Positions 46,621 through 56,041 of a DNA stretch of 64,000 nt are shown one piece after another. The stretch lies in the NCBI GenBank assembly GCA_014239435.1, contig JAAZYX010000017.1, forward strand, positions 1-64,000. The letters run 5' to 3'. Numbering within the stretch: position 1 is the first letter of the stretch; every line of letters starts with the position of its first letter. The translations under genes were made by a program, and so were the position numbers. This stretch comes from Fidelibacterota bacterium (GTDB lineage: Bacteria > Fidelibacterota > Marinisomatia > Marinisomatales > TCS55). Below the pieces are notes generated by a model. That model was given only the letters and a program-made list of their open reading frames with translations, made no database searches and had not been told where the DNA came from.

Positions 46621-47706
46621 TTAGATAATGGTTTTTAGTGTGTCAATAAATGCTTCATTTTCGGACTCAAGTCCAGTTGAAACCCTGAGGCAGTTTGGCC
46701 AACCAAATGATCCGAGCGGCCGTACTATAATTCCATTTTTCAATAAGGCCTCTGAAATGAAAATTGCTTTTTCCTCTGATTCCCAAATGGTAGTGATAAA
46801 ATTCGTTACACTGGGAACGGTTTCCACATTCAATTTACGCAACTCATCTGATAAATAGCCGATGCCTTTTTTATTGAGGTCCAATGTTTGCATTAGAAAT
46901 TCTTTGTCATCTAGCGCTGCAAGTCCTGCGGCTTGCGCCAGAAGAGACGGTTCGAAAGGCACTTTCACCTTCATCAGGTTTCCGATCAATTCACGATGCG
47001 CAAACCCATAGCCGATTCTGGTTCCCGCCAATCCATACGCCTTTGAAAATGTTCGAAGTGTAATGACATTATCATAGCGGTAGCTCATCGAATCGGGGAA
47101 ATCATTGTTTTCCTTCGAAAATTCATAATAGGCCTCATCAAGGATGATTAGAGCTCGTTCAGGTACTTGCGTGTAAAAGTCGTCAAATTCATTTCTTGTT
47201 GCATAGGTTCCCATCGGGTTATCCGGATTGGCAATGTAAATAATTTTGGTATAATCATTAATGACATTTGCCATCGCATCTAGATCATACCGGTAATTTT
47301 TCATGGGAACCCAATGCACTTTCCGTCCGGAAGCATTTGCAAGTACCCGAAAGCCTATAAAAGAATTAGCGGCTGAAACCAGTTCATCATCGCTCAGCAG
47401 AAATGTGCGCATAATTGTGGACATAATGCCTTCAGATCCTGCACCGAGTACAACATTATCCAATTTGACATTAAACCTTTCGGCAAGTTTAGTCCTCAAT
47501 TCAAATCCGAATGCATCCGGATATCTGTGGGAAGACTGAAGGGCTTGCTCTATTGCGGCAACCGCCTTCGGAGACGGACCGAGAGAATTCTCGTTAGAAG
47601 CCAATTTAATGACCCGCTCAACCCCATATTCGCGAACAACTTCCTCAATCGGTTTGCCGGGTTTATAATTGGCCAGATTTCTAATGTAAGATGGTACAAG
47701 CGGCAT
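46621..47706 (-). CDS. Histidinol-phosphate/aromatic aminotransferase (PLP)
   Basis: A 361-residue fold-type I aminotransferase of the HisC group. It shows K-L-A-S-N-E-N-S-L-G-P-S-P, N-P-D-N-P-M-G-T, the D-E-A-Y-Y-E-F motif, and the PLP lysine in T-F-S-K-A-Y-G-L-A-G-T-R-I-G-Y. HisC-like enzymes often also take aromatic amino acids. As first gene of the operon ahead of hpd it most likely turns tyrosine into 4-hydroxyphenylpyruvate; a role in histidine synthesis is the alternative. Confidence 0.88.
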   Translation of the reverse strand: MPLVPSYIRNLANYKPGKPIEEVVREYGVERVIKLASNENSLGPSPKAVAAIEQALQSSHRYPDAFGFELRTKLAERFNVKLDNVVLGAGSEGIMSTIMRTFLLSDDELVSAANSFIGFRVLANASGRKVHWVPMKNYRYDLDAMANVINDYTKIIYIANPDNPMGTYATRNEFDDFYTQVPERALIILDEAYYEFSKENNDFPDSMSYRYDNVITLRTFSKAYGLAGTRIGYGFAHRELIGNLMKVKVPFEPSLLAQAAGLAALDDKEFLMQTLDLNKKGIGYLSDELRKLNVETVPSVTNFITTIWESEEKAIFISEALLKNGIIVRPLGSFGWPNCLRVSTGLESENEAFIDTLKTII

Positions 47707-47759
47707 GATGTAATCAGATAATCATAAAGTTGAAGATGATTTAATTCTATCACCTTTAT

Positions 47760-49478
47760 TTGAATTTACAACTGAGGCAGACTAAACTCCCAACCGTGAA
47801 GCACGTTAAAAATTTCAATCCTGAAGCTTTTTCATTGATCGTGATGTCGTTTCTGGTTTTATCATGCGCAGCTATTAAAGGACCGAGCGGCGGTCCTGCA
47901 GATATCCTACCTCCGGAGGTAGTTCAGATATTCCCGGAAAACAAATCACTTCAGTTTCAGGGAGGAATGATTCGAATCGAGTTTTCCGAATATCTAGATG
48001 AACGGACTATTAAAAATGCCATCCGCATTTCACCGGTTTTAGACAAGACTCCGGAATATATTCTCAATAAAAAAACAATTTCATTTTTATTCCCAACCCA
48101 ACTAATGCCGGAACAAACATATGTAATAACTCTTGGGCGAGGTCTGACAGATGAACATGGAGTACCTTTGGCTGAACCAGTACAAATTGCATACAGTACC
48201 GGAAGCACCATTGATAACGGGAGCATAGAAGGAAGGATTTTTTCTTCAGAATCCTTTTCGGCACATCTTTGGAAAATCGATCCGATTGCACCATTTGACA
48301 GCCTTTTCGCTGAAAAACCTCATTTTGTAGCAGGGGCAGATGATGAAGGATTTTATAGATTCCAATTCCTTGCGCCGGGACACTATAAAATTTTGACAAT
48401 AGACAGCAGAATGGCGGGCCTTCCGCTGATTCCTTCTCGAATGGATTACGGATTGCCATGGATAAACTTTATTCAGCTGGATTCTTCTGAGTCCGTCTCT
48501 GGCATCCATATGATTCCATTCAGCGAACCTAAAAATTTCAGATTAATAAAGGGAAAATGGCTTGGTCCGGATTGGGGTCAGATTAGCTTAAACAAAGCGG
48601 TTCCCTTTGGATACAAAATCCGTTCCGCTTATATGATGCCCAAAACCGGAATTCCTGTTAATGCTAAAACATTTGCAGATCCAAATGATTCTACCGTGAT
48701 TAACGTAATTATTTCGGAACCCGGGGAGCCGGGACTTTCTTCCATAATAATAGAACAGCTTGTGCTGGGAGATTCGGTATTAATAGAATCGGGGAAATTG
48801 GATATTCGTATTCCTGCTGAGTTTGATACCGCAAAAATAAAATGGAAATATCCGAAGAAAAAAACTACCATTATCCCTATACAAGAGACGGAAACCTATT
48901 TGAATTGTATTACCACTCATCCCGTGGATTACTCCGGTGAGTTATTGCATAATTTCCAATTAGAAACCATGGATTCGGTGGTAGTTGATATTGAAATAAA
49001 AAAAATATCACCATTCCATTTTCAGGTGATACCGATCAATAGATGGAGCAATAATCAAGAATATCTTTTAACGATTCTTGGAGAAGGATTTGATGCTTCA
49101 AACGGAGAATCTGTGATGGATTCAGTTTCCACATTCAGTATTTCGGTTGGGGATTACGAAAGCTTTGGTTCTTTGGAAGGGCAATTATCAGGGAACCGAA
49201 AGAACTCGCTTCTGGTTAAGGCAATATCAATCGAAAAGGAACCTCGCATCGCAACTTCCGTTGTAAATTCTGATGATATATTCACGTTTGAAAAACTCCA
49301 TGAAGGAATGTACACATTAATGATTTTTCAAGATTCCGATAATAATAAGCTCTATTCTCACGGGTCGGCAATCCCGCATATTCCATCAGAATGGTTCTCT
49401 GTTATTCAGGATACCTTTGAAGTCCGCGCGAACTGGGATAAAGTTATTCCACCAATTCAATTGGGAGAAAATTACTGA
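47760..49478 (+). CDS. Lipoprotein with bacterial Ig-like domain
   Basis: A 572-residue envelope lipoprotein. A hydrophobic stretch ends in the lipobox L-V-L-S-C (about residue 37), followed by a P-P-E-V-V-Q-I-F-P-E-N start and R-I-E-F-S-E-Y-L-D, the pattern of the Big_5/SbsA Ig-like domain. A carboxypeptidase-regulatory-like fold (about 155-240) and a second one near the C-terminus may follow. The start is uncertain: TTG 47760 or GTG 47796, both without a clear ribosome site. Function unknown. Confidence 0.72.
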   Translation: MNLQLRQTKLPTVKHVKNFNPEAFSLIVMSFLVLSCAAIKGPSGGPADILPPEVVQIFPENKSLQFQGGMIRIEFSEYLDERTIKNAIRISPVLDKTPEYILNKKTISFLFPTQLMPEQTYVITLGRGLTDEHGVPLAEPVQIAYSTGSTIDNGSIEGRIFSSESFSAHLWKIDPIAPFDSLFAEKPHFVAGADDEGFYRFQFLAPGHYKILTIDSRMAGLPLIPSRMDYGLPWINFIQLDSSESVSGIHMIPFSEPKNFRLIKGKWLGPDWGQISLNKAVPFGYKIRSAYMMPKTGIPVNAKTFADPNDSTVINVIISEPGEPGLSSIIIEQLVLGDSVLIESGKLDIRIPAEFDTAKIKWKYPKKKTTIIPIQETETYLNCITTHPVDYSGELLHNFQLETMDSVVVDIEIKKISPFHFQVIPINRWSNNQEYLLTILGEGFDASNGESVMDSVSTFSISVGDYESFGSLEGQLSGNRKNSLLVKAISIEKEPRIATSVVNSDDIFTFEKLHEGMYTLMIFQDSDNNKLYSHGSAIPHIPSEWFSVIQDTFEVRANWDKVIPPIQLGENY

Positions 49479-50536
49479 TGTATGCCGTCATCATGGCCGG
49501 TGGAAAAGGGACACGGTTTTGGCCATTCAGCCGAAATGACAGACCCAAACAGCTCTTAAATATAATTGGTGGAGACACCATGCTTCAAATGACGGTAGAC
49601 CGTCTGAAAAAACTGAAATCGGTTGAAGATATTTTCATTGTAACCGGGGAAGACCTTGCGCCGATGATTCAGAAAGAAATAAAAGGTATCGGTAAAAAGA
49701 ATATTATTATTGAACCATCGGGGAAAAATACAGCGCCCTGTATTGGACTTGCCGCTTTGAAGATTGGCCGAATGGACGCAAATGCGGTGATGGGTATTTT
49801 TCCTGCAGATCACCTCATTATTGGGCATAGACTGTTTCAGAAAGCGATTACAACAGGATCAAAAATTGCCGATAAAAACGGATCTCTAGTGACAATTGGA
49901 ATTGCTCCCAAATATCCCTCAACAGGATACGGTTATATTCAACACAGTACCAGGCGGTTAAAAGGGTTTGATAGTGCGTATAAGGTGAAAACCTTCGCCG
50001 AAAAACCACATTTAAGCTTAGCAAAACGATTTGTCAGTAGCGGTGATTTCTTGTGGAATGGCGGCATGTTCATTTGGAAAGTTTCCACAGTATTGGATCA
50101 GTTTGGAATACATATGCCTGAGTTGAGCGAACATCTTTACCAAATTCAGGAATTACAGAATAATGGGAAATCTTATTCCGGTGTTTGGGATCGAATTTCT
50201 CCGGAGTCAATTGATTATGGTCTCATGGAAAAAGCTGAAAATGTGCATGTTATTAAAGCGGAATTTGACTGGAGCGATGTCGGTTCCTGGCAATCTGTCT
50301 TTGACCTTTCATCCAAAAATAAAGACGGGAATGTGATTCGCGGAGACGGGGCTGCAATTGGCGGTAAGAATAATTTTATCGAATCCGACGGCCGGTTTAC
50401 TGCTATAGTAGGTGCGGATAATCTTGTAGTCATTCATTCTGATGATGCAACACTTGTTGTTCCAAGAGAAAAGGTGGAAGAGGTTAAATCCTTGGTCGAT
50501 TATTTAAAATCCAAAAATCGGGAAGATTTGTTATGA
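49478..50536 (+). CDS. manC: Mannose-1-phosphate guanylyltransferase
   Basis: A 352-residue GDP-mannose pyrophosphorylase that joins GTP and mannose 1-phosphate. The signature V-I-M-A-G-G-K-G-T-R-F-W-P and P-K-Q-L-L lie at the N-terminus, with E-P-S-G-K-N-T-A-P, F-P-A-D-H, and the sugar motif F-A-E-K-P. It is a single-domain form without the isomerase cupin. GDP-mannose would feed glycan synthesis, perhaps for the DUF2723 transferase. It overlaps the previous gene by one base (TGATG). Confidence 0.9.
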   Translation: MYAVIMAGGKGTRFWPFSRNDRPKQLLNIIGGDTMLQMTVDRLKKLKSVEDIFIVTGEDLAPMIQKEIKGIGKKNIIIEPSGKNTAPCIGLAALKIGRMDANAVMGIFPADHLIIGHRLFQKAITTGSKIADKNGSLVTIGIAPKYPSTGYGYIQHSTRRLKGFDSAYKVKTFAEKPHLSLAKRFVSSGDFLWNGGMFIWKVSTVLDQFGIHMPELSEHLYQIQELQNNGKSYSGVWDRISPESIDYGLMEKAENVHVIKAEFDWSDVGSWQSVFDLSSKNKDGNVIRGDGAAIGGKNNFIESDGRFTAIVGADNLVVIHSDDATLVVPREKVEEVKSLVDYLKSKNREDLL

Positions 50537-50811
50537 CAGCGGAAATGAACCCGGAAAAATTAATGACATTGTTTGAGGAATTAGCAGAACGGTTAAACAT
50601 TGAGTTGGTATTGGGAACGGGTGATTTTATTGGTGGTTTATGTACATTAAAAGACCAAAAATATCTTGTTGTAAATAAAAAACAGCCCATGGATTTCCGT
50701 CTCCGAGTTCTTGCCAAAGAGTTTAATTTGATGGATGTTTCTGATGTCTATCTTGTTCCGGCGCTGCGGGAGTATATCGAGGAAACGAGCGCAATCTCTT
50801 CCCTGAATTAA
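50533..50811 (+). CDS. Small conserved-looking cytosolic protein
   Basis: A 92-residue protein overlapping manC by ATGA. It has an N-terminal helix with E-E-L-A-E-R-L, a beta region G-T-G-D-F-I-G-G-L-C-T-L and a basic Q-P-M-D-F-R-L-R-V-L motif. There is no signal or membrane segment. I do not recognise the family. The tight overlap suggests it is a real gene co-translated with manC. Confidence 0.6.
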   Translation: MTAEMNPEKLMTLFEELAERLNIELVLGTGDFIGGLCTLKDQKYLVVNKKQPMDFRLRVLAKEFNLMDVSDVYLVPALREYIEETSAISSLN

Positions 50812-50889
50812 TATCACATAAACGGCTTGCCTAAAAGCGGCATGCTTGGTTACACTTTATCCTATTTTCCACGTGCCTTATTAGATACT

Positions 50890-50905
50890 CGAAGCATGTG
50901 CTTCG
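50890..50905. repeat. Inverted repeat upstream of the EF-G-like gene
   Basis: CGAAGC (50890-50895), ATGT, GCTTCG (50900-50905). It lies 31 nt before the ATG at 50937 in a 125-nt intergenic region and has no T run, so it is more likely an operator or leader hairpin than a terminator. AGAGGA (50925-50930) is the ribosome site. No convincing -35/-10 pair is seen. Confidence 0.35.
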
Positions 50906-50936
50906 AAACAATACTATAAGAATAAGAGGATATTGA

Positions 50937-53015
50937 ATGAAAGAATATGCATCGGGAGACATCCGAAACTTTGCACTGGTGGGGCATGGCGCTTCAGGAA
51001 AAACTATGTTGGCAGAATCCATGCTGGTTTGCGCCGGCGAATCCAACAGACTTGGAACCATTGAAACTGGCAGTACCGTCTCAGATTATCATCCGGAAGA
51101 AAAAGAAAGGCAGATTTCCATTCATTCATCCCCGCTTCATTTGGAATGGGAAGGGAAAAAATTTAATTTTATTGATACGCCTGGGTATATGGATTTTATC
51201 GGAGAAGCAATTAGTTCTCTAGCTGTAGCAGATTTATCGGTGGTCGTAATGCATGCAGTAAACGGTGTTGAGGTCGGAACCGAACAGGTTATTGGGTATA
51301 GTTCCGGATTTGGAATACCCAAAGTTCTGGTTGTAAACGGGCTTGACCGTGAGCATACAAAATTCGACACAATTCTCGCGCAATGCAAAAGACGATTTGG
51401 CAACAAAGTGTTCCCCATGCAGCTGCCGGTTAATGCAGGTCCGGGATTCAATCAAGTTGTGGATGTATTAAGACGAGAGTTGATAACATACAAAACGGAC
51501 GGAAGCGGCACATACTCAGAGGAATCATTGCCGGAGGATTGGGAAGCTAAAGTGCACCAATTGCATGAAGAACTGATAGAATATGTAGCTGAATCGGATG
51601 ATAGTCTTTTAGAAAAATTCTTTGATGAAGGCGGTCTTTCTGAAGAAGAAATGCGGGGCGGGATTCACCAGGCGGTTCAGGATCAGTCGTTTATTCCACT
51701 GTTTTGTACAGCTGCCGGGATAAATGTCGGAGTGGCGCGCTTAATGGATTTTTTATCGAAATATGGATCATCCCCATTAGATAGAGAAAAAGTAACGGCA
51801 AGAAGACCTAATTCTGATGAAGAAATTGAAATTCGCTTAGATGGGTCTGATCCGGTTGTATTTGTATTTAAAACGATCAGCGAAGCGCATGTTGGCGAAT
51901 TATCCTTTTTTAGAGTGTACTCAGGGACAGTCAGTACCGGCATGGATCTTTATAATTCTTCTCAGGGACATTCTGAAAGATTTGGACAGATGTTTGTCTT
52001 AAATGGGAAAAATCGAACCAGTTTATCTACATTAAATGCAGGTGACATTGGCGCTGTTGTAAAACTGAAATCAACCCACACGGGCGATACTCTGTGCGAT
52101 TCCAAACATCCGGTTCATATAAAAGGGGTCGCCTATCCAAATCCCAATATCCACATGGCAATAAAATCAAAAGCCAAAGGGGACGAAGAAAAACTCGCGG
52201 TCGGACTGGCAACTATCCATGAAGAAGATCCGACGTTTGTCTATCATGTGGATTCTGAGCTGAAACAAACTGTTATCTCGGGACAAGGCGAGCTACATCT
52301 TCAAGTTGCCGTCGGCAGTTTAAGGCGGAATTATAATGTTGAACTGGATATGATGCAGCCAAAAATTCCGTATCGGGAAACCATTAAAGGAAAAGGAAGT
52401 GCAAAGTACCGGCATAAAAAACAATCCGGAGGTGCTGGGCAATTCGCTGAAGTTTGGATGAGAGTAGAGCCTACTGTAAGAGGTACCGGTGTCGAATTTA
52501 ATGAATCCCTTGTTGGCCAAAATGTGGACAGGGTTTTTGTGCCATCGGTCGAAAAAGGTGTATCCGCTGCATGTACGGATGGGATTATTGCCGGTTACCG
52601 CGTGGTGGATGTTAAGGTAGAATTTTATGATGGAAAGCAGCACCCCGTTGATTCAAAAGACATCGCTTTCCAAATCGCTGGAAAAGGAGCGTTTAGGGAT
52701 GCGTTCAAAGGCGCACAGCCCTGCCTTTTAGAGCCTATCATGGACATTTCCATTAAGGTCCCGGAGGATTTTATGGGCGACGTGATGGGCGATTTATCCA
52801 GCCGCCGCGGTAAAATCCAAGGGATGGAGTCGGAAGGCGCATTGCAGATTATTAATGCGCAAGTGCCGCAAGGAGAATTGCATCACTATTCCACAAGGCT
52901 TCGCTCGCTTACCGGCGGCCGCGGACTGCATACTGAGGCATTCAGCCATTATGAAGAAATGCCTCGCGATATAGAAAGTAGGGTAACTTCTGCGCACTCA
53001 AGTTCAGACGAATAA
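50937..53015 (+). CDS. EF-G-like translational GTPase (second-type EF-G)
   Basis: A 692-residue protein with all EF-G domains. G1 is G-H-G-A-S-G-K-T (about 17-24), G3 is D-T-P-G, and G4 reads N-G-L-D where EF-G and most paralogues have N-K-x-D. Domain IV and the C-terminal E-F-G-like fold follow (G-G-A-G-Q-F-A-E-V-W, then G-Y-R-V-V-D-V-K). The EF-G2-type P-loop (GHGASGKT) suggests a paralogue rather than the canonical fusA, which is not in this window. Its exact task, such as recycling or stress translation, is unknown. Confidence 0.85.
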   Translation: MKEYASGDIRNFALVGHGASGKTMLAESMLVCAGESNRLGTIETGSTVSDYHPEEKERQISIHSSPLHLEWEGKKFNFIDTPGYMDFIGEAISSLAVADLSVVVMHAVNGVEVGTEQVIGYSSGFGIPKVLVVNGLDREHTKFDTILAQCKRRFGNKVFPMQLPVNAGPGFNQVVDVLRRELITYKTDGSGTYSEESLPEDWEAKVHQLHEELIEYVAESDDSLLEKFFDEGGLSEEEMRGGIHQAVQDQSFIPLFCTAAGINVGVARLMDFLSKYGSSPLDREKVTARRPNSDEEIEIRLDGSDPVVFVFKTISEAHVGELSFFRVYSGTVSTGMDLYNSSQGHSERFGQMFVLNGKNRTSLSTLNAGDIGAVVKLKSTHTGDTLCDSKHPVHIKGVAYPNPNIHMAIKSKAKGDEEKLAVGLATIHEEDPTFVYHVDSELKQTVISGQGELHLQVAVGSLRRNYNVELDMMQPKIPYRETIKGKGSAKYRHKKQSGGAGQFAEVWMRVEPTVRGTGVEFNESLVGQNVDRVFVPSVEKGVSAACTDGIIAGYRVVDVKVEFYDGKQHPVDSKDIAFQIAGKGAFRDAFKGAQPCLLEPIMDISIKVPEDFMGDVMGDLSSRRGKIQGMESEGALQIINAQVPQGELHHYSTRLRSLTGGRGLHTEAFSHYEEMPRDIESRVTSAHSSSDE

Positions 53016-53032
53016 TTTTACTGGTGAGCAAA

Positions 53033-53515
53033 ATGAATAAGCTTTGGGCTCCGTGGCGGATTGAATATGTTTCTGCACCTAAAGAAGCAGGATGTATTTT
53101 TTGCGATAAATTAGAAGATGATCATGACAGGGATAACCTGATTCTTCATCGTGGAAATCATGCATTTGTACTCATGAATCTGTATCCTTATAACAACGGA
53201 CATCTTATGATTTCTCCTTATGAACACACGTCAGAACCATTCAGTTTGGATGAAGCCGTATTGAGTGAAATTATGACTATCGCAAATCACAGCATGTCCA
53301 TATTATCCAAAACACTTAAAGCAGACGGATTCAATTTTGGGGCGAATATCGGAAAGGCCGGCGGAGCGGGAATTGAAGAACACATCCACTACCACATTGT
53401 GCCTAGATGGAATGGAGATACAAACTTCATGCCCGTGATTGGAAATTCTAAAGTCATGGTTGAAGGATTGTTAGAGACATACGATAAAATAAAGCCAATG
53501 TTTGCCGGCATTTGA
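53033..53515 (+). CDS. HIT-family nucleotide hydrolase/transferase
   Basis: A 160-residue HIT protein with the H-x-H-x-H motif H-I-H-Y-H-I-V-P-R-W and a C-I-F-C zinc-binding pair near the N-terminus. It most resembles Ap4A-phosphorylase-like members, which cleave dinucleotide polyphosphates. ATG 53033 is used because GGTGAG lies 5 nt upstream; that motif would itself be the alternative GTG start at 53024. Confidence 0.88.
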   Translation: MNKLWAPWRIEYVSAPKEAGCIFCDKLEDDHDRDNLILHRGNHAFVLMNLYPYNNGHLMISPYEHTSEPFSLDEAVLSEIMTIANHSMSILSKTLKADGFNFGANIGKAGGAGIEEHIHYHIVPRWNGDTNFMPVIGNSKVMVEGLLETYDKIKPMFAGI

Positions 53516-53517
53516 GC

Positions 53518-53820
53518 ATGGAATTATTTTCTCATACTTGGCTTCCTTTTATCTACCTTTACGGATTTGGCGGCATCCTGTTTTTTCTTGGAATAATAAT
53601 TACTGTTAAGGCCGGTTCCTTTGATTTAAATAGAATTACACATAAAAAATGGATGTGGGTTCTTCTTTTTGGTTTTGTCTGGTACTTGATGATGCATGCA
53701 TTGATGACGTGGGCTGCATTGGGAATAATTTCTGTTTATACGGTGCCGATTGTTCTACTTGGAATGGCGGCAGTATTTATAGCTGTTACCTTAATGCTTA
53801 AGAGGATTCTAAAAGCATAA
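53518..53820 (+). CDS. Small three-TM membrane protein preceding a symporter
   Basis: A 100-residue hydrophobic protein with segments near 10-29, 48-65 and 70-92 and a basic loop (T-H-K-K-W). Its stop overlaps the ATG of the symporter gene (TAATG). Similar small partners occur beside other SSS symporters, so it may be an accessory subunit. No named family is recognised. ATG 53518 is preferred over a TTG at 53512. Confidence 0.65.
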   Translation: MELFSHTWLPFIYLYGFGGILFFLGIIITVKAGSFDLNRITHKKWMWVLLFGFVWYLMMHALMTWAALGIISVYTVPIVLLGMAAVFIAVTLMLKRILKA

Positions 53821-55916
53821 TGCAGACATTCCATAATATAGGGACTTCGACCGACTGGATTGTTATGGTGGTCTATTTTATGGTCATCATGCTATTCGGC
53901 AGTTATTTTGGGCGTTATACAAAAAATACTTCAGATTTCTTTTTTGGAGGCCGACGATTTTCGTGGTGGCTAATTACCATGTCCATCGTGGCGACCGGTG
54001 TAGGAAGTCATAGTTTTGTAAAGTATTCTGCAAAAGGATTTGAGCACGGAATATCTTCATCCATGACGTACCTAAATGACTGGTTTTTCATTCCATTTTT
54101 CATGTTTGGCTGGCTTCCGATAATCGTGTATTCGAAGGTGCGTTCTATCCCTGAATATTTTGAAAAACGATTCAGTCCGTCGGCTAGATTTTTGGCAACC
54201 ATCTTGCTGCTTTTATACATGATTGGATACATTGGAATTGGGTTTCTTACGCTTGGGAAGGCCGTCATTCCCATGCTGCCGGAAGCGTTTACAATTTTTG
54301 GCATAACGTTGCCGGTTACGCTGATGGGCGCCATAATTGTCATTGCGATCATCACGGGGATTTATATCACTTTTGGCGGGCAGACTGCTGTGATATTTAC
54401 TGACCTTCTGCAAGGCTTTATCCTCCTGTTTGCAGGCATGCTGTTATTCTTTTTCGGCATTACCTATCTTGGCGGATTTGATATTTTTTGGAATTTATTG
54501 CCGATGGAGTGGAAACTGCCTTTGGCGGATTTCAATCAGCCGTCAAACTTTAATTTTGTCGGAATATTTTGGCAGGATGCTATCGCCGGTTCCATTGGAT
54601 TTTTATTTATGAATCAGGGACTTATCATGCGCTTTATGGCATGTAAAAACGTCAACGAGGGGCGGAAAGCTGCTGCGGTCAATATTTTGTTTATTCTTCC
54701 GATTTCAGCGATTGTGGTTGGAAATGCGGGGTGGGTGGGAAAAGCAATTTCTGTTGCAAGTCCTCATATTGTCAGCCCAACGGTTTCTCCGGATCAGATT
54801 TTTGTTGTCGTGGCAAACATCATTGCCAGTCCAGGGATGTTTGGCTTTATTATGGCTGCGCTGACCGCTGCACTTATGAGTACAGTTGACACGCTTATTA
54901 ATGCGACGGCAGCAATTTTCATCAATGATGTATATCGGCCGGTTAGACTGTTTCTTAAAAGAATGACAGTATCGGACATTGAGAGGGACCGAAAAGAATT
55001 GCGCGCCGCGCGCTATGCTTCCATCGGCGTTACAGCATTCGGTGTTTTAGCCGTGCTTGCTTTTAAAAATTTCCCCACGGTGTACGAAGCACACGGATAT
55101 TTTCATTCTACCTTAACGCCGCCTCTTGTGGTTGGAATATTTCTTGGCGTTTTCTGGAAACGGTTCACACCTGCAGCTGTGATTACAACATTTGTCGGCG
55201 GTGTAGCACTTATGATTCTTGGCGCAAGATATCCTGGAATTCTGATTGCACCCTTCGACCATGGAATTGAAATGAACCAAGCGCATCCCTATTCATACAT
55301 CCGTGCGCTGTACAATACGCTTGCCTGTTCTGTCGCCGCCGTTTTAGTTACGATAACAACCCGATTGCAGGTGAAAATAATTTCAATAATACGGAAAGGG
55401 CAAAATAAGAAAATAATTATGAATGCGATCATTGGTCTTTCAATTGTGTTATTTTTCGTGGTCCTTCTTAACATTTCAAACATTTATATACAGTGCCTAT
55501 CCACAGCTTACATTCTTATTCTGGTTCCACTGGCAGTAACCTATTTTGTAAAATATGACGAGACTATAAATACAAACGGGCTAACCGCAGGCTCTATAAA
55601 TATTGCTCGAAGATTATTTAAAGGTGACGAGCCCAATGATTTAGTTGGCGAAAAGGTTATCGTCCATTTTAAACAGGTAGAGGGTGACGAAAATGTTGTT
55701 CATTTTTCAAACGAAGAAATGACAACAATGAAAGCAAAGACTGGTGATCTAGTATATTTATCAGATAAAAGGAAATGGATGGGTGGATTAAAATCAATCC
55801 ATTCGGTGTTTGGCAGCCCCCACAATCAAACAGGGACTGTTTATATTACTCCGAGTCAATTCAAACACGGATTATTTGTTGAAGGGAAATTATTGGACGC
55901 AGAAAAGGAGATGTAG
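53820..55916 (+). CDS. Sodium:solute symporter (SSS family) with C-terminal extension
   Basis: A 698-residue membrane protein. The SSS pattern is clear: TM1 followed by F-F-F-G-G-R-R-F-S-W-W, V-A-T-G-V-G, the R-S-I-P-E-Y-F-E-K-R-F motif, and a later M-A-A-L-T-A-A-L-M-S-T-V-D-T helix. About 13 TM segments end near residue 580; a 120-residue soluble tail follows with a beta-rich part (about 600-690). The solute is unknown. The family uses the Na+ gradient. Confidence 0.85.
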   Translation: MQTFHNIGTSTDWIVMVVYFMVIMLFGSYFGRYTKNTSDFFFGGRRFSWWLITMSIVATGVGSHSFVKYSAKGFEHGISSSMTYLNDWFFIPFFMFGWLPIIVYSKVRSIPEYFEKRFSPSARFLATILLLLYMIGYIGIGFLTLGKAVIPMLPEAFTIFGITLPVTLMGAIIVIAIITGIYITFGGQTAVIFTDLLQGFILLFAGMLLFFFGITYLGGFDIFWNLLPMEWKLPLADFNQPSNFNFVGIFWQDAIAGSIGFLFMNQGLIMRFMACKNVNEGRKAAAVNILFILPISAIVVGNAGWVGKAISVASPHIVSPTVSPDQIFVVVANIIASPGMFGFIMAALTAALMSTVDTLINATAAIFINDVYRPVRLFLKRMTVSDIERDRKELRAARYASIGVTAFGVLAVLAFKNFPTVYEAHGYFHSTLTPPLVVGIFLGVFWKRFTPAAVITTFVGGVALMILGARYPGILIAPFDHGIEMNQAHPYSYIRALYNTLACSVAAVLVTITTRLQVKIISIIRKGQNKKIIMNAIIGLSIVLFFVVLLNISNIYIQCLSTAYILILVPLAVTYFVKYDETINTNGLTAGSINIARRLFKGDEPNDLVGEKVIVHFKQVEGDENVVHFSNEEMTTMKAKTGDLVYLSDKRKWMGGLKSIHSVFGSPHNQTGTVYITPSQFKHGLFVEGKLLDAEKEM

Positions 55917-55953
55917 TTGTCCTTTGAGAATCAATCCCTTAATTTCGCCGCGC
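55917..55953 (+). promoter_or_regulatory. Candidate promoter of tRNA-Asn
   Basis: TTGTCC (55917-55922), 17 nt, TAATTT (55940-55945), then a GC-rich block CGCCGCGC (55946-55953). A GC-rich discriminator is characteristic of stringently controlled stable-RNA promoters in well-studied bacteria. Both hexamers are imperfect (4/6). Confidence 0.4.
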
Positions 55954-55966
55954 AAAAATTGTGCTT

Positions 55967-56039
55967 TCCGGAGTAGCTCAGTTGGTAGAGCAGGTGACTG
56001 TTAATCACTTTGTCGGGGGTTCGAGTCCCTCCTCCGGAG
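55967..56039 (+). tRNA. tRNA-Asn (GUU)
   Basis: A 73-nt cloverleaf: acceptor TCCGGAG/CTCCGGA, D arm GCTC/GAGC, anticodon stem GGTGA/TCACT with loop CTGTTAA (anticodon GTT), and T arm GGGGG/CCCTC around TTCGAGT. The discriminator is G and CCA is not encoded. It has a U34-modifiable G for queuosine, in line with tgt in this window. Confidence 0.97.
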
Positions 56040-56041
56040 CA

